From: Siccirubricoccus deserti
GTDB taxonomy: Bacteria; Pseudomonadota; Alphaproteobacteria; Acetobacterales; Acetobacteraceae
DNA: 64,000 bases
Reading direction: 5' to 3'
NCBI RefSeq assembly: GCF_014283215.1
Contig: NZ_JACOMF010000016.1
Coordinates: forward strand, 1-64,000
Shown: piece after piece, positions 49,739 to 61,606 of the stretch
Layout of the letters: each line of letters begins with the position of its first letter
Numbering within the stretch: the stretch's first letter is position 1
Notes under the pieces: generated by a model
Databases searched by the model: none
Told to the model about the DNA's origin: nothing
What the model saw: only the letters and a program-made list of their open reading frames with translations
Made by a program: the position numbers and the translations under genes

Positions 49739-51250
49739 TTACATTCCCGCCAGGCGGCTGACGCTGACCGCGGCCTCATGCCGCGCCACCAGCGCCGTCA
49801 CCGTGGCCTCGAAGAAATCCAGGAAGGGCTGCGGATAGATACCCATCCAGAGGGTGAGCAGGATCAGCGGCGCGAAGGTCGCGTACTCCCGCGGCGAGAG
49901 ATCCAGCAGCGTTCGCAGGTCGTCGCGGGTGATCCTGCCGAAGATGACCCTGCGGTAGAGATAGAGCATGTAGGCAGCGCCCAGGATCATGCCGAGCGCG
50001 GCGCCGAAGGCAACCCAGGGGTTGACCTGCCAGGCGCCGATGATGACCAGGAACTCGCCAACGAAATTCGCGGTGCCTGGCAGGCCGACGGAGGCCATGG
50101 TGAACAGCATGAACACCAGCGCATAGGCCGGCATGATCTTGGCAACCCCGCCGTAGCGCAGGATGTCGCGGCTGTGGACCCGATCGTACAGCACGCCGAC
50201 GCAGAGGAAGAGCGCGCCGGAGACGACGCCATGCGCCAGCATGGTGAAGAGCGCGCCCGAGAGCCCCTGGGCGTTGAAGGTGAAGATGCCGAGGGTGACG
50301 ATGCCCATATGCGCCACAGAGGAATACGCAATGAGCTTCTTCATATCCTCCTGCGCCAGAGCGACGAGAGAGGTGTAGATCACGGCGACGATCGACAGCA
50401 CGTAGATCAGCGGCGCGAATTCGGCCGAGGCTTCCGGCAGCAGCGGCAGGCTGAAGCGGAGGAACCCATAGGCGCCCATCTTCAGCAGCACGCCGGCCAG
50501 GATGACCGAGCCGGCGGTCGGCGCTTCCACATGCGCATCCGGCAACCAGGTGTGCACCGGCCACATCGGCACCTTCACCGCGAAGGAGGCAAGGAAGGCG
50601 AAGAAGATCCAGCTCTGCGCCGCACGCGGCACCTGATACTCGAACAGCTCCGGGATGTCGGTCGTGCCGGCATTGTACCAGAGATAGAGAATCGCCAGCA
50701 GCATCAGCACGCTGCCGAGCAGCGTGTAGAGAAAGAATTTGAAGGCGGCATAGACCCGCCGCGGTCCACCCCAGACGCCGATGATCAGGAACATCGGGAT
50801 CAGCACGGCTTCGAAGAAGACGTAGAAGACGATGAAGTCCAGCGCGGCGAACATGCCGACCATCATCGTCTCAAGGATCAGGAAGGCGACCATGTACTCG
50901 CGGACCCGGGTCTCAATCGATTCCCAGGAGGCGAGGATGCAGATCGGCGTCAGCGCGGTGGAGAGCAGGACGAACAGCACCGAGATGCCGTCCACGCCCA
51001 TGTGGTAGCCGACGCCGAACTCCGGCAGCCAGCTCAGCTTCTCCTCGAACTGGAAGCCGGCGGAGCCGGTGTCGAACTTCACCCAGAGCAGCAGGCTGAG
51101 CAGAAACACCAGCAGGCTGGTCCAGAGTGCGGTCCACCGGGCATTGCGGGCGATCACGGCCTCCTCGCCGCGGACCGAAAGAATGATCGCCGCGCCCGCC
51201 AGAGGCAGGAAGGTGAGCAGCGATAGCAACGGAAAGCCGGCGGCGTTCAT
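49739..51250 (-). CDS. nuoM: NADH-quinone oxidoreductase subunit M
   Basis: A 503-residue antiporter-like subunit of complex I with about 14 helices. Landmarks are [20 protein letters not shown], the helix-5 Glu region [20 protein letters not shown], the proton-channel lysine segment [20 protein letters not shown] and [20 protein letters not shown]. Typical length. It starts two bases after the nuoL stop and ends four bases before the nuoN start. Confidence 0.98.
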   Translation of the reverse strand: MNAAGFPLLSLLTFLPLAGAAIILSVRGEEAVIARNARWTALWTSLLVFLLSLLLWVKFDTGSAGFQFEEKLSWLPEFGVGYHMGVDGISVLFVLLSTALTPICILASWESIETRVREYMVAFLILETMMVGMFAALDFIVFYVFFEAVLIPMFLIIGVWGGPRRVYAAFKFFLYTLLGSVLMLLAILYLWYNAGTTDIPELFEYQVPRAAQSWIFFAFLASFAVKVPMWPVHTWLPDAHVEAPTAGSVILAGVLLKMGAYGFLRFSLPLLPEASAEFAPLIYVLSIVAVIYTSLVALAQEDMKKLIAYSSVAHMGIVTLGIFTFNAQGLSGALFTMLAHGVVSGALFLCVGVLYDRVHSRDILRYGGVAKIMPAYALVFMLFTMASVGLPGTANFVGEFLVIIGAWQVNPWVAFGAALGMILGAAYMLYLYRRVIFGRITRDDLRTLLDLSPREYATFAPLILLTLWMGIYPQPFLDFFEATVTALVARHEAAVSVSRLAGM

Positions 51251-51252
51251 TC

Positions 51253-53163
51253 TCAGCGCCCGATCAGGAAGAGGGAGACGAAGAGGACGAGGCCGATGAT
51301 CATGGCGAAGGCGTAATTCGCCACCCGTCCGGTCTGGATGCGCACCGCGCCCCGGGCGACGCCCACGGCGAGCGCCGCCGCGCCATTTGGCATGCCGTCG
51401 ATGATCCGCGCATCACCGGTCTTCCAGAAGACGGCGGCGAGGCGCTGCGCTGGGCTGACGAAGATCGCGTCGTACAGCTCGTCGAAGTACCACTTGTTGA
51501 GAAGGAACAGGTAGATGCCGCGGAAGCGGGTGGCGAGCCACCCGGGGATGCCGGGCGCCAGCATGTAAAAGACATAGGCCAGCGCGATCCCGGCAACGCC
51601 CATCACCGTCGGTGCCAGCGGCACCCAGGCGGGAACCTCGTGCATGGCGTGCAGGATGTGGTTGTGCTCGGCGGTGTGGATTGCGCCGCGCCAGAAGCCT
51701 GCTTCGTGCTCGCCGATGAACATCGGGGCGAAGACATAGCCGGTCAGCACCGCGCCCGCCGCCAGCAGCAGCAGCGGGATCAGCATGACGGGCGGGCTCT
51801 CGTGCACATGCTCCATGGTATGGTGGTCGGCCCGCGGCGCACCATGGAAGGTCATGATTAGCAGCCGCCAGGAATAGAAGGCGGTCAGGAAGGCTGCGAT
51901 CATGCCGCAGGCAAAGGCGTAGGCGCCGACACCGCTGTGGCTGGCGAAGGCGGCTTCCAGAATGGCATCCTTGGAATAGTAGCCGGCGAAGAAGGGGATG
52001 CCGGCCAGCGCCAGGTTGCCGATCCACATCACCGCATAGGTCACCGGAATCTTGGTCCAGATGCCGCCCATGCGGCGCATGTCCTGCTCATCCGACATGG
52101 CGTGGATCACGCTGCCGGCGCCGAGGAACAGCAGGGCCTTGAAGAAGGCGTGGGTAAAAAGGTGGAAGATTGCCACCTTATAGGCGCCGACGCCGGCGGC
52201 GAAGAACATGTAGCCGAGCTGCGAGCAGGTAGAGTAGGCGATGACCCGCTTGATGTCGTTCTGGACGCAGCCGACTGTGGCGGCAAACAGCGCGGTGCTG
52301 GCGCCGACGACGGTGATGATGGCGAGTGCGGTCGGCGCATATTCCATGAGCGGCGACATGCGGGCGACGAGGAAGACGCCGGCCGTCACCATGGTTGCGG
52401 CATGAATCAGCGCCGAGACCGGCGTCGGCCCCTCCATCGCATCCGGCAGCCATGTGTGCAGACCAAGCTGCGCCGACTTGCCGCAGGCGCCGAGGAAGAG
52501 CAGGACGCAGATCAGCTCCAGCGCCGGGACGCCGGCAAAGCGGTCATCCAGATGCTGCGGCACGGTGGCGAAGATGACATCGAATTCGATGCTGCCGAAC
52601 ACCAGGAAGATCAGCGCCACACCGAGGACGAAGAACACATCGCCGACGCGGTTGACGACGAAGGCCTTGATCGCCGCGCGGTTGGCGCTCTCGCGGTCGT
52701 ACCAGTAGCCGATCAGCAGATAGCTCGCGAGACCGACGCCCTCCCAGCCGAAGAACAGCTGGGCCAGGTTGTCGGCGGTCACCAGCATCAGCATCATGAA
52801 GGTGAAGAGCGAAAGGTAGGCGAAGAACCGCGCCGGCGTCTCGTCATGCGCCATGTAACCCACCGAATACAGGTGGATCAGCGTCGAGATGAAGGTGACC
52901 ATCGCCACCATGACGACGCTCAGCGTATCGTAGCGCAGCGCCCAGGACATCTCGAGGCCACCGACATCCATCCAGGTGACGATCGGGACGGTGGTGGGCT
53001 GGCCGGACAGCGCGACCTGGCCGAAGGCCAGCACGCCGCAGATCGCGGCCAGCACCATGCAGACCACGGTAGACCATTGCGCCGCTTTGGGACCGATCCA
53101 GCGGCCGAGGAAGCCGCTGATGCTGGCCCCGAGCAGGGGGAAGAAAATGGCGCCGACGAACAT
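51253..53163 (-). CDS. nuoL: NADH-quinone oxidoreductase subunit L
   Basis: The 636-residue distal antiporter-like subunit, with about 16 helices and the long lateral helix near the C-terminus. YMAHDETPARFFAYLSLFTF, FFGWEGVGLASYLLIGYWYD, HTWLPDAMEGPTPVSALIHA and KRVIAYSTCSQLGYMFFAAG are the family motifs, including the channel lysines and glutamate. Normal length. Five-base gap from nuoK. Confidence 0.98.
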   Translation of the reverse strand: MFVGAIFFPLLGASISGFLGRWIGPKAAQWSTVVCMVLAAICGVLAFGQVALSGQPTTVPIVTWMDVGGLEMSWALRYDTLSVVMVAMVTFISTLIHLYSVGYMAHDETPARFFAYLSLFTFMMLMLVTADNLAQLFFGWEGVGLASYLLIGYWYDRESANRAAIKAFVVNRVGDVFFVLGVALIFLVFGSIEFDVIFATVPQHLDDRFAGVPALELICVLLFLGACGKSAQLGLHTWLPDAMEGPTPVSALIHAATMVTAGVFLVARMSPLMEYAPTALAIITVVGASTALFAATVGCVQNDIKRVIAYSTCSQLGYMFFAAGVGAYKVAIFHLFTHAFFKALLFLGAGSVIHAMSDEQDMRRMGGIWTKIPVTYAVMWIGNLALAGIPFFAGYYSKDAILEAAFASHSGVGAYAFACGMIAAFLTAFYSWRLLIMTFHGAPRADHHTMEHVHESPPVMLIPLLLLAAGAVLTGYVFAPMFIGEHEAGFWRGAIHTAEHNHILHAMHEVPAWVPLAPTVMGVAGIALAYVFYMLAPGIPGWLATRFRGIYLFLLNKWYFDELYDAIFVSPAQRLAAVFWKTGDARIIDGMPNGAAALAVGVARGAVRIQTGRVANYAFAMIIGLVLFVSLFLIGR

Positions 53164-53168
53164 GGCCC

Positions 53169-53477
53169 TCAGCCCTTCAGGGTCGAGATGTCTTCGACCT
53201 CGATGCTGCCGCGGTTGCGGAAGTAGATGACGACGATGGCGAGGCCGATCGCCGCCTCGGCCGCTGCGACGGTGAGCACGAACATGGCGAAGATCTGGCC
53301 GGTCAGATCATCCAGCCAGGCGGAGAAGGCCACGAAGTTCAGGTTCACCGAGAGCAGGATGAGCTCGATGCTCATCAGGATGACGATGACGTTCTTCCGG
53401 TTGAGGAAGATGCCGAAAACGCCGAGCACCAACAGAATGGCGCCGACGGTCAGATAATGCGCGAGGCCGATCGCCAT
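53169..53477 (-). CDS. nuoK: NADH-quinone oxidoreductase subunit K
   Basis: A 102-residue, three-helix subunit forming part of the E-channel of complex [21 protein letters not shown] starts the protein. [20 protein letters not shown] contains the first conserved membrane glutamate and [20 protein letters not shown] the second. ATG at 53477 lies one base from the nuoJ stop. Family length exact. Confidence 0.97.
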   Translation of the reverse strand: MAIGLAHYLTVGAILLVLGVFGIFLNRKNVIVILMSIELILLSVNLNFVAFSAWLDDLTGQIFAMFVLTVAAAEAAIGLAIVVIYFRNRGSIEVEDISTLKG

Positions 53478-53478
53478 C

Positions 53479-54165
53479 TCAGTGGTGCCCCCCATGGTGG
53501 GCGTCATGCGTGACGGCGGGCGGCTCGGCCTCCGGCTCCGGCGGGCGGCGGATGCCGAGCGCCCGGATGCCGGCGCCGGTCGGCACCTGCTCCAGCGAGA
53601 TCGACCCGCTGCGAGCGACCTGGGCCTCGATGTTCTGCCGCCGCGTTCCCACCCGCTCGCGCAGGGTCAGGACGATGGCGCCGATCATGGCGACAAGCAG
53701 GATCAGCCCGGAAATCTGGAACAGGTAGACGTAGTCGGTATAGAGGATGCGGCCAATTGCCTCGGCATTGGTCACGCTGGCGCCCGGGTTGGGCGAGAGC
53801 CGCAAATCCTCCGACTGGTCGGCGAAAGTCCAGCTGCCGAGCACCAGCAGCAGTTCCAGGAACAGGATGCCGCCGACGACGGCGCCGATCGGGGCGTAGC
53901 GCTGGAACCCTTCGCGCAGCCGGGCGAAGTCGATGTCCAGCATCATCACGACAAAGAGGAACAGCACCGCGACGGCGCCGACGTAGACGATGACCAGGAT
54001 CATCGCCAGGAACTCCGCCCCGGCGATCAGGAACAGCGCCGCGGCGTTGAAGAAGGCGAGGATCAGGAACAGCACGCTGTGCACCGGATTCCGCGCCGTC
54101 ACCACCATGACCGCGGACGCGATCAGGACGGCGGCGAACAGATAGAAGGCGAGCGCGGCGATCAT
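53479..54165 (-). CDS. nuoJ: NADH-quinone oxidoreductase subunit J
   Basis: A 228-residue subunit with five helices. [20 protein letters not shown] and [20 protein letters not shown] (the conserved pi-bulge helix 3 that links quinone binding to proton pumping) identify it. The C-terminal 60 residues are a charged, His-rich tail ([10 protein letters not shown]) longer than in E. coli NuoJ (184 aa). The histidines could bind metal, but that is speculation. The frame to 54354 upstream is antisense-like and rejected; [11 protein letters not shown] is the standard start. Confidence 0.95.
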   Translation of the reverse strand: MIAALAFYLFAAVLIASAVMVVTARNPVHSVLFLILAFFNAAALFLIAGAEFLAMILVIVYVGAVAVLFLFVVMMLDIDFARLREGFQRYAPIGAVVGGILFLELLLVLGSWTFADQSEDLRLSPNPGASVTNAEAIGRILYTDYVYLFQISGLILLVAMIGAIVLTLRERVGTRRQNIEAQVARSGSISLEQVPTGAGIRALGIRRPPEPEAEPPAVTHDAHHGGHH

Positions 54166-54208
54166 CGCGTGCCTCGGCCGATTGGGATCATGGTCGGTCC
54201 AGTCCGGT

Positions 54209-54697
54209 TCAGCGATACGGGGCGTCGAGCTCGAGCCGCTTCGCCAGCTCCGGCTCCCACCGGTCGCCGTTCGCCAGCAGCCGGTTCTTGTCGTAGAGCA
54301 GCTCTTCGCGCGTCTCGGTCGAGAACTCGAAATTCGGGCCTTCGACAATGGCATCCACCGGGCAGGCTTCCTCGCACATGCCGCAGTAGATGCATTTCAC
54401 CATGTCGATGTCGTAGCGCGTGGTGCGGCGGCTGCCATCCTCGCGCGGCTCGGCCTCGATGGTGATTGCCTGGGCGGGGCAGATGGCCTCGCACAGCTTG
54501 CAGGCGATGCACCGTTCTTCACCGTTCGGGTAGCGGCGCAGCGCATGCTCACCCTTGAAGCGCGGCGAGATTGCCCCCTTCTCATAAGGGTAGTTGATCG
54601 TCACCTTCGGCTTGAAGAAGTACTTCAAGGTCAGCGCCATGCCCGAGACAAGCTCGGACAGCAGCAGGCTGCGGGCAACGCGATCGAGAGTAGCCAT
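54209..54697 (-). CDS. nuoI: NADH-quinone oxidoreductase subunit I (two 4Fe-4S clusters)
   Basis: A 162-residue peripheral-arm subunit carrying clusters N6a and N6b. The two CxxCxxCxxxCP motifs are [12 protein letters not shown] (63-74) and [12 protein letters not shown] (102-113). The amphipathic N-terminal helix and [17 protein letters not shown] are typical of alphaproteobacterial and mitochondrial homologues. A 43-base gap precedes nuoJ, the longest inside the operon. Confidence 0.98.
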   Translation of the reverse strand: MATLDRVARSLLLSELVSGMALTLKYFFKPKVTINYPYEKGAISPRFKGEHALRRYPNGEERCIACKLCEAICPAQAITIEAEPREDGSRRTTRYDIDMVKCIYCGMCEEACPVDAIVEGPNFEFSTETREELLYDKNRLLANGDRWEPELAKRLELDAPYR

Positions 54698-54705
54698 GTT
54701 ACCCC

Positions 54706-55716
54706 TCAGGCCGGCAGCCAGCCGGTCAGCTTCAGGACGGCGGCGGTGAGGACCAGCCAGAGCAGGCTGAAAGGCAGGAACACCTTCCAGCCCAGCCGCA
54801 TGAGCTGGTCATAACGGTAGCGCGGGAAGGTCGCCCGCACCCAGATGAAGGTGAAGAGGCAGAGGCAGATCTTCAGCGCGAACCAGATCGGCCCCGGAAT
54901 CCAGGTGAAGGGCTCCATCTGGATCGGCGGCAACCAGCCGCCGAGGAACAGGATGGTGGTCAGCGCCGACATCAGGATCATGTTCGCGTATTCGCCGAGG
55001 AAGAACAGCGCAAAGGACATCGACGAATACTCGACGAAGAAGCCCGCCACCAGCTCGCTCTCCCCCTCCGGCAGGTCGAAGGGCGCCCGGTTCGTCTCCG
55101 CCAGCGTGCTGATGAAGAAGATGATGAACATCGGAAAGAGCGGGATGAAGAACCAGACGTTCTGCTGCGCCAGCACGATCTCCGTCAGGTTCAGCGACCC
55201 CACGCACATCAGCACGGTGACGATGACGAAGCCCATGGAGACCTCGTAGCTCACCATCTGCGCCGCGCTGCGCAGCGCACCAAGGAAGGCGTACTTAGAG
55301 TTGCTCGCCCAGCCGGCGATGATGACGCCGTAGACCCCAAGGGAAGAGATGGCGAAAAGATAGAGGATCCCGACGTTGATGTCGGCGATCGCCCAGCCTT
55401 CGTTCACCGGGATCACCGCCCAGGCCAGCATCGCCAGCACGAAGGTCAGCATCGGCGCCATGATGAAGAGGAACCGGCTCGCGCCGGATGGCACGATGGT
55501 CTCCTTCATCAGCATCTTCAGGGCATCGGCGAAGGGCTGCAGCAGCCCGAATGGGCCGACCACATTCGGGCCGCGTCGCAGCTGCATCGCCGCCAGGACC
55601 TTGCGCTCGGCAAGCGTCAGATAGGCGACGGCGATCAGCACCGGCACCAGCAGCGCCAGGGTCTGGGCAATGGTGATCGCCAGGACTCCGACCGGCGAGG
55701 AGAGGAAGCCATCCAT
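54706..55716 (-). CDS. nuoH: NADH-quinone oxidoreductase subunit H
   Basis: A 336-residue membrane subunit with eight helices that forms the quinone-chamber roof. [20 protein letters not shown] is the cytoplasmic loop signature, [20 protein letters not shown] lies in the quinone-facing helix, and [20 protein letters not shown] the charged loop with the E-x-x-x-E residues. ATG at 55716 begins [13 protein letters not shown]; upstream residues in the longer frame lie inside nuoG. Six bases separate it from nuoG. Confidence 0.97.
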   Translation of the reverse strand: MDGFLSSPVGVLAITIAQTLALLVPVLIAVAYLTLAERKVLAAMQLRRGPNVVGPFGLLQPFADALKMLMKETIVPSGASRFLFIMAPMLTFVLAMLAWAVIPVNEGWAIADINVGILYLFAISSLGVYGVIIAGWASNSKYAFLGALRSAAQMVSYEVSMGFVIVTVLMCVGSLNLTEIVLAQQNVWFFIPLFPMFIIFFISTLAETNRAPFDLPEGESELVAGFFVEYSSMSFALFFLGEYANMILMSALTTILFLGGWLPPIQMEPFTWIPGPIWFALKICLCLFTFIWVRATFPRYRYDQLMRLGWKVFLPFSLLWLVLTAAVLKLTGWLPA

Positions 55717-55721
55717 CGATC

Positions 55722-57746
55722 CTACTCCGCCGCCAGCCGCGCCGCCGGCGCACCGTAGACCTTCGCGCATTCCGCCATGGTCGGCGAAGCGCGGCTGATG
55801 ACATCCGCCTGCCAGTAATTCGCCAGCGCCGGCACGAAGGGCGCATCGGCCACCGCCGCGGGATCGCCGGCGGGGCCGGCGACATCGGCACAGCCATGCG
55901 GCGCGAAGCCGGCACCGGCGAAGACCGGGTTCACCTCGGCCAACCGGGCCCTGACGGCGTCCAGATCATCATACGGCAGGCGCTTGCCCAGCAGCTCCGA
56001 CACGGCGCGCAGGATCTTCCAATCCTCCCGCGCCTCTCCCGGCGGGTAGACCGCCAGCCGTCCGCGCTGCACACGGCCCTCGGTGTTGACCCAGGTCGCG
56101 TCCTTCTCGGTGTAGGCGGCGCCTGGCAGGATCACATCGGCGCGGCCGGCCGCGGCCTCGCCATGGTGGCCCTGGTAGATGACAAAGGCGCCGTCCGGAA
56201 TGCGCTTCGGCTCGGCGCCGAGCAGCCACAACACGTCCAGCCCCTCGGCGCTGCCGCCGGTGAAGCCGAGGTCGAGCGCCGCCACCTCGCCGCCGAACAA
56301 ATGCAGCAGGTTGAAGCCGTGCCAATCCGCCTGCAGCATGTTGTTCTCGGCGGCGATCTTCCACGCCGCCGCCAGCACGGCCTGGCCATCCGCCCGCGCC
56401 AGCGCGCCGCGGCCGAGGATCAGCATCGGCTTCTTCGCCGCGCGCAGCACCTCGTTGAAGCGGTGGTTGCCTTCGGCCAGGCTGCGCAGGGTGATCCCGC
56501 CCTCGCCCAGCCAGTCATGGCCATAGGTCAGGTCAAGGCCGCGCGGGCCGACGAGGCCGATCGGGAAGTGTCCCGCCACCACGCGCTTGCGGATCCGTGC
56601 ATTCAGCACCGGCGCCTCGGTCCGCGGGTTGCTGCCAATGATCAGCAGCGCATCCGCCTCCTCGATGCCGGCGATGCCGGTATTGAAGGTGTAGAAATCG
56701 CGGCGCGAGGCATCGATCGCCGCGCCATCGGTGCGGCATTCGAGGTTGCGGCTGCCGAGCGCACCCATCAGGTCACGCAGTGCGACGATCGCCTCGGCGT
56801 CCGCCAGCGGACCGGCGACGGCGCCGATCCGCTCGCCCGGCACGCCCTTCATGCGCGCGGCGACGGCAGCGAAGGCCTCGCCCCAGCTTACCGGCTGCAG
56901 CCTGCCGTCCTTGCGCAGCCAGGGGCGGTCAAGGCGCCGGCGCTTCAGCCCGTCGAAGGAAAAACGGCCGCGGTCGGCCATCCATTCCTCGTTCACGTCG
57001 TCATTGGTGCGCGGCAACATGCGCAGCACCTCGCCGGCGCGGGCGTCGATGCGGATGTTGGTCCCTACCGCATCCACTACATCGATGCTGTCGGTCTTGC
57101 GCAGCTCCCAGGGCCGCGAGACGAAGGCGTAGGGGCGCGAGGTGAGCGCGCCAACCGGGCAGATGTCGATCAGGTTGCCGGACAGCTCGGTGGTCAGCGC
57201 CTTCTCGACATAGGTGGTGATCTCCATGTTCTCGCCGCGGTTGGTCGCGCCGAGTTCCGGCACACCCGCCACTTCGGTGGCGAAGCGGACGCAGCGGGTG
57301 CACTGGATGCACCGCGTCATGATCGGCTTCACCAACGGGCCAAGGTACTTGTCCTTCACAGCCCGCTTCTCTTCCTTGTAGCGGCTGTGGTCCAGGCCGT
57401 AGGCCATGGCTTGGTCCTGCAGGTCGCACTCGCCGCCCTGATCGCAGATCGGGCAATCCAGTGGGTGATTGATCAGCAGGAATTCCATCACGCCACGGCG
57501 GCCGTTGCGGACCATCGGGCTATCGGTGAAGACCTTCATGCCATCGGCAACCGGATAGGCGCAGGAGGCGATGGGCTTCGGCGCCTTCTCGACCTCAACC
57601 AAGCACATGCGGCAATTGCCGGCGACACTGAGGCGTTCGTGGTAGCAGAAGCGCGGGATCTCCTTGCCCGCGGCTTCGCATGCCTGCAGGACGGAGACGC
57701 CGTTCGGCACCTCCACCTCGATGCCGTCAACCGTGACCTTCGCCAT
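55722..57746 (-). CDS. nuoG: NADH-quinone oxidoreductase subunit G
   Basis: The 674-residue iron-sulfur subunit. The N-terminal 2Fe-2S cluster (N1b) is ligated by [17 protein letters not shown] and a Cys in SCAYPV. The His-ligated cluster N5 is in [17 protein letters not shown] (near residue 95-110), and the 4Fe-4S cluster N4 in [15 protein letters not shown]. The rest is a molybdopterin-oxidoreductase-like domain without cofactor, shortened as in mitochondrial NDUFS1 (about 690-720 aa). The extra N7 cysteines found in E. coli NuoG are absent, as in most alphaproteobacteria. Confidence 0.97.
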   Translation of the reverse strand: MAKVTVDGIEVEVPNGVSVLQACEAAGKEIPRFCYHERLSVAGNCRMCLVEVEKAPKPIASCAYPVADGMKVFTDSPMVRNGRRGVMEFLLINHPLDCPICDQGGECDLQDQAMAYGLDHSRYKEEKRAVKDKYLGPLVKPIMTRCIQCTRCVRFATEVAGVPELGATNRGENMEITTYVEKALTTELSGNLIDICPVGALTSRPYAFVSRPWELRKTDSIDVVDAVGTNIRIDARAGEVLRMLPRTNDDVNEEWMADRGRFSFDGLKRRRLDRPWLRKDGRLQPVSWGEAFAAVAARMKGVPGERIGAVAGPLADAEAIVALRDLMGALGSRNLECRTDGAAIDASRRDFYTFNTGIAGIEEADALLIIGSNPRTEAPVLNARIRKRVVAGHFPIGLVGPRGLDLTYGHDWLGEGGITLRSLAEGNHRFNEVLRAAKKPMLILGRGALARADGQAVLAAAWKIAAENNMLQADWHGFNLLHLFGGEVAALDLGFTGGSAEGLDVLWLLGAEPKRIPDGAFVIYQGHHGEAAAGRADVILPGAAYTEKDATWVNTEGRVQRGRLAVYPPGEAREDWKILRAVSELLGKRLPYDDLDAVRARLAEVNPVFAGAGFAPHGCADVAGPAGDPAAVADAPFVPALANYWQADVISRASPTMAECAKVYGAPAARLAAE

Positions 57747-57752
57747 TGCGGC

Positions 57753-59066
57753 TTACTCCGCCGCCATCGGCAGCGTGGGCTCAGGCGAGCCCTTCGCGGC
57801 CTTGTAGGCAGCAATGCGTTCTTCCATCATCGGCCGGAAATGCCGGATCAGCCCCTGCACCGGCCAGACGCCACCATCGGCCAGGGCGCAGATGGTATGG
57901 CCCTCGATCTGCCGCGTCACCTGCTCCAGCACGTCGATCTCCGCCACCTCGGCGCGACCTTCGACCATCCGGTCCATCATCCGCTTCACCCAGCCCATCC
58001 CCTCGCGGCAGGGGGTGCACTGGCCGCAGCTCTCATGCTTGTAGAAGGTCGAGAGCCGGGCAATGGCCTTGATAAGGTCGGTCGACTTGTCCATCACGAT
58101 CACACCGGCCGTGCCGAGGCCGGTCTTGTGCTCACGCAGCGCGTCGAAATCCATCAGCACGTCATCGCAGATGGATTTCGGGATCATCGGCGTCGAGGAG
58201 CCACCCGGGATCACCGCCAGAAGGTTGTCCCAGCCGCCGCGCACTCCGCCGGCGTGCTTCTCAATGAGCTCGCGCAGTGGAATGCTCATCTCCTCCTCGA
58301 CATTGCAGGGCTTGTTCACATGGCCCTGAATGCAGAAGATCTTGGTGCCGCTGTTCTTCGGCCGACCGAAGCCGGCGAACCATCCTGCGCCGCGACGCAG
58401 GATGGTCGGCACAACCGCGATGGTCTCGACATTATTCACCGTCGAGGGGCAGCCGTAGAGGCCGACCGCCGCCGGAAAGGGCGGCTTCAGCCGCGGCATG
58501 CCCTTCTTGCCCTCGAGACTTTCGATCAGCGCCGTCTCTTCGCCGCAGATATAAGCGCCGGCGCCGCGGTGGACGTAGAGGTCGAAGTCCCAGCCACTGC
58601 CGCAGGCATTCGGGCCAAGCAGCCCCGCCGCATAGGCCTCGTCGATCGCCGCCTGCAGCACCAGGTGCTCGTTGTAATACTCGCCGCGAACATAGATGTA
58701 GCCGGCATGCGCACCCATCGCGACGCCGGCGATCAGGCAGCCCTCGACCAGCGTGTGCGGGTCATGCCGCAGGATGTCGCGGTCCTTGCAGGTGCCCGGC
58801 TCCGACTCATCGGCGTTGACCACCAGGTAGTGCGGCCGGTCGCTCGCCTGCTTCGGCATGAAGGACCACTTCAGGCCAGTCGGGAAGCCTGCACCGCCGC
58901 GGCCGCGCAGGCCGGAGTTCTTGACCTCCTCGATGATCCAGTCGCGTCCCTTGGCGATCAGCGCACCGGTGCCGTCCCAATGGCCGCGCCGGCGCGCCGC
59001 GGGCAGCCGCCAGTCGTGCAGCCCGTAAAGGTTGGTGAAGATGCGGTCCTTGTCGGTCAGCGCCAT
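57753..59066 (-). CDS. nuoF: NADH-quinone oxidoreductase subunit F (NADH, FMN and 4Fe-4S)
   Basis: The 437-residue NADH-oxidising subunit. [20 protein letters not shown] binds FMN and [24 protein letters not shown] is the FMN segment, [20 protein letters not shown] follows, and [11 protein letters not shown] (near 352) plus a later Cys bind cluster N3. Begins one base after the nuoE stop on the same strand. Confidence 0.98.
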   Translation of the reverse strand: MALTDKDRIFTNLYGLHDWRLPAARRRGHWDGTGALIAKGRDWIIEEVKNSGLRGRGGAGFPTGLKWSFMPKQASDRPHYLVVNADESEPGTCKDRDILRHDPHTLVEGCLIAGVAMGAHAGYIYVRGEYYNEHLVLQAAIDEAYAAGLLGPNACGSGWDFDLYVHRGAGAYICGEETALIESLEGKKGMPRLKPPFPAAVGLYGCPSTVNNVETIAVVPTILRRGAGWFAGFGRPKNSGTKIFCIQGHVNKPCNVEEEMSIPLRELIEKHAGGVRGGWDNLLAVIPGGSSTPMIPKSICDDVLMDFDALREHKTGLGTAGVIVMDKSTDLIKAIARLSTFYKHESCGQCTPCREGMGWVKRMMDRMVEGRAEVAEIDVLEQVTRQIEGHTICALADGGVWPVQGLIRHFRPMMEERIAAYKAAKGSPEPTLPMAAE

Positions 59067-59067
59067 C

Positions 59068-59700
59068 TCACTCTCCCGGCACGTCTGTCAGCGCGAGGGG
59101 GCCGCCCACCGGAGCGCTGGCCTGACGCCCGATGACCGACCCCGGCGCCGGCCGCTCGCCGCGCTTCAGCGCCTCGATCAGCTTCACCGTGCTCTCGTAG
59201 TCCATGTCCTCGTAGTAGTCGTCATCCACCTGCAGGATCGGCGCATTCACGCAGCCGCCGAGGCACTCCACCTCGGTCATGGTGAACAGCCCATCGGCGC
59301 TGGTCTGGCCAAAGCCCGGTACATGCCCGGCGTCCTTGCAGGCGCGCGTCACATCATCCGAGCCGCGCAGCCAGCAGGGCGTGGTGCCGCAGACCTGGAG
59401 GTGGAACTTGCCGATCGGCTTCATGTTGAACATGAAGTAGAAGGTCGCCACCTCATAGACCCGGATCGGCGGCATTCCCAGCCGCTCGGCCACCGCATCC
59501 ATGCCCTTGTTCGGCACCCAGGCGCTGCCGGTCTGCCGCTTCATCTGCCGCTGCACGACATAGAGCAGCGGGATCACCGCGCTGGCCTGCTTGCCCGGCG
59601 GGTATCGCTTCACGATGGTCTCGATCGCCGCCTGGCTGTCGGCGTCGAAGGCGAAGCTCTCGGGCTGCTCGAAGCCCTCAGGGGTCGCAGGCACGCTCAC
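59068..59700 (-). CDS. nuoE: NADH-quinone oxidoreductase subunit E (GTG start)
   Basis: A 210-residue thioredoxin-fold subunit carrying 2Fe-2S cluster N1a. Ligands lie in [13 protein letters not shown] and [15 protein letters not shown]. The helical N-terminus ([20 protein letters not shown]) and [15 protein letters not shown] are standard. The GTG start ([13 protein letters not shown]) overlaps the nuoD stop in a GTGA junction; the frame running to 60051 lies inside nuoD. The C-terminal 40 residues after the fold are low-complexity. Confidence 0.95.
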   Translation of the reverse strand: MSVPATPEGFEQPESFAFDADSQAAIETIVKRYPPGKQASAVIPLLYVVQRQMKRQTGSAWVPNKGMDAVAERLGMPPIRVYEVATFYFMFNMKPIGKFHLQVCGTTPCWLRGSDDVTRACKDAGHVPGFGQTSADGLFTMTEVECLGGCVNAPILQVDDDYYEDMDYESTVKLIEALKRGERPAPGSVIGRQASAPVGGPLALTDVPGE

Positions 59701-60977
59701 CGGTCGATCTCCCCGAAGACGATGTCGAGCGAACCGATGATCGCCACGGCATCGGCCAGCATATGGCCCTTGGACAGCACTTCCATGGCTTGCAGATGCG
59801 CGAAGCCCGGCGCGCGGATCTTGCAACGGTAGGGCCGGTTGGTCCCGTCGGCCACCATATAGACGCCGAACTCGCCCTTCGGCGCCTCGGTCACCGTGTA
59901 GGTCGCGCCTTCGGGCACATGATAACCCTCGGTGAAGAGCTTGAAGTGATGGATCAGCGCCTCCATCGAGCGCTTCATCTCGCCCCGCTTCGGCGGCGCG
60001 ATCTTGTTGTCCTGGATCTTGACCGGCCCCGGCTTCAGCCGCGCCAGGCACTGCTCGACGATGCGAAGCGACTGCCGCATCTCCTGCATCCGCACCAGGT
60101 AGCGGTCGTAGCAGTCGCCGTGCCGGCCGACCGGGATGTCGAAGTCGAGATCGCCATAGATCTCATAGGGCTGGGACCTGCGCAGGTCCCAGGGCACGCC
60201 GCTGGCGCGGAGGCAGGGACCGGAGAAACCCCATTCCATTGCCTGCTCGGCGGTCATCACGCCGATGTCCACGGTGCGCTGCTTGAAGATGCGGTTCTCG
60301 GTCAGCAGCCCCTCAAGATCCTCGAGGAACTTCGGGAACTGCCGGCACCAGCCGGCGATCCGCTCCGGCAGCGCGGCCGGCAGGTCCTTCGCCACGCCGC
60401 CAGCGCGGAAGTAATTCACGTGGTAGTGGCTGCCGCCTGCTGCCTCGTAGAATTCCAGCAGGTGCTCGCGCTGCTCGAAACCCCAGAGTGCCGGGGTGAT
60501 GGCACCGCAGTCGAGCGCATAGGTGGTGACGTTCAACAGGTGGTTCAGGATGCGGGTCAGTTCCGCGAACATGGTGCGGATCACCCGCGCCCGCTCCGGC
60601 ACCTGGTCCTCGATCCGCAGCAGCCGCTCCACCGCGAGCACGAAGGTGTGCTCCATGCACATCGGGCTGACGTAATCCAGGCGATCCATATAGGGCATCG
60701 CCTGGAGATAGGTCTTGTATTCGATCAGCTTCTCGGTGCCGCGGTGCAGCAGGCCGATATGCGGATCGGCGCGCTCCACAACCTCGCCCTTCATCTCCAG
60801 GATGAGGCGCAGCACGCCATGCGCCGCCGGGTGCTGCGGACCGAAGTTGATGGTGTGGCTGTCCACCTCGACAGTGCGCGTCGCCTGCTCCGCGCCGGTC
60901 GCCGAGGCCACCGCTTTCGGGTCGGCAGCAGCCGCAAGCGGCCCCGCCTCGGACGCCATGGCCGAACTGCCGCTCAT
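59697..60977 (-). CDS. nuoD: NADH-quinone oxidoreductase subunit D
   Basis: The 426-residue 49-kDa-type subunit forming the quinone site with NuoB. Landmarks are [20 protein letters not shown] (quinone-site His region), [27 protein letters not shown]-like and [15 protein letters not shown]-like segments and the C-terminal DIVFGEIDR. It is a separate gene, not fused to nuoC. The N-terminal 35 residues ([17 protein letters not shown]) are a low-complexity extension. ATGA overlap with nuoC. Confidence 0.97.
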   Translation of the reverse strand: MSGSSAMASEAGPLAAAADPKAVASATGAEQATRTVEVDSHTINFGPQHPAAHGVLRLILEMKGEVVERADPHIGLLHRGTEKLIEYKTYLQAMPYMDRLDYVSPMCMEHTFVLAVERLLRIEDQVPERARVIRTMFAELTRILNHLLNVTTYALDCGAITPALWGFEQREHLLEFYEAAGGSHYHVNYFRAGGVAKDLPAALPERIAGWCRQFPKFLEDLEGLLTENRIFKQRTVDIGVMTAEQAMEWGFSGPCLRASGVPWDLRRSQPYEIYGDLDFDIPVGRHGDCYDRYLVRMQEMRQSLRIVEQCLARLKPGPVKIQDNKIAPPKRGEMKRSMEALIHHFKLFTEGYHVPEGATYTVTEAPKGEFGVYMVADGTNRPYRCKIRAPGFAHLQAMEVLSKGHMLADAVAIIGSLDIVFGEIDR

Positions 60978-61606
60978 GGCTTCGCCTCCTCCGGCTTCGG
61001 CGCCTCGATGCGGTTAAGGTGCACCTTCTCGTCGCCCGGCAGAGTGGTCAGCCCCTCCCAAGGGCTCAGGAAGTCGAAGTTGCGGAAGTCCTGGGTGAGC
61101 TTCACCGGCTCGTAAACCACCTGCTTGCGCTCCTCGTCGTAGCGCACCTCGACATAGCCGGTCAGCGGGAAGTCCTTGCGCAGCGGGTGCCCTTCGAAGC
61201 CGTAGTCGGTCAGCAGCCGGCGCAGGTCGGTCAGGCCCTCGAAGACAATGCCGTACATGTCCCAAGCCTCGCGCTCATACCAGGTGGCGCAGGGCCAGAT
61301 GCTTGCGACGCTCGGCACCGGAGTCGCCGCATCGGTCGCCACGATCACCCGGATGCGCTGGTTCAGCGCCAGGCTGAGCAGGTTGTAGACCACCTCGAAG
61401 CGCAGCGGCTTCTCCGGCCAGTCGGTGCCGCAGATGTCCATGCATTGCTCGAAGGCGAAGCGCGGGTCGTCACGCAGCAGCAGCATCGCATCCAGCAGCG
61501 ATTCGCGCGGCAGGCGCAGCACCAGCTCGGCGCCGCGCTCGATCTCGGCCTTGCCCTGCGGCAGCGCCGCAGTGACAGCCCCCATGAGGGATTGGATATC
61601 AGCCAC
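60974..61606 (-). CDS. nuoC: NADH-quinone oxidoreductase subunit C (GTG start)
   Basis: A 210-residue 30-kDa-type peripheral subunit of complex [41 protein letters not shown] and [20 protein letters not shown] form the family signature, and [17 protein letters not shown] ends it. The GTG at 61606 ([11 protein letters not shown]) overlaps nuoB by eight bases; an ATG at 61585 is the alternative. The much longer frame to 61768 is inside nuoB. Confidence 0.95.
   Translation of the reverse strand: MADIQSLMGAVTAALPQGKAEIERGAELVLRLPRESLLDAMLLLRDDPRFAFEQCMDICGTDWPEKPLRFEVVYNLLSLALNQRIRVIVATDAATPVPSVASIWPCATWYEREAWDMYGIVFEGLTDLRRLLTDYGFEGHPLRKDFPLTGYVEVRYDEERKQVVYEPVKLTQDFRNFDFLSPWEGLTTLPGDEKVHLNRIEAPKPEEAKP

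Noticed and set aside
55896-59135. 1079-residue open frame on the plus strand, antisense to nuoG and nuoF
   Set aside because: It mirrors two unmistakable complex I genes, has no family features, and long antisense frames are expected from third-position GC bias in such DNA.
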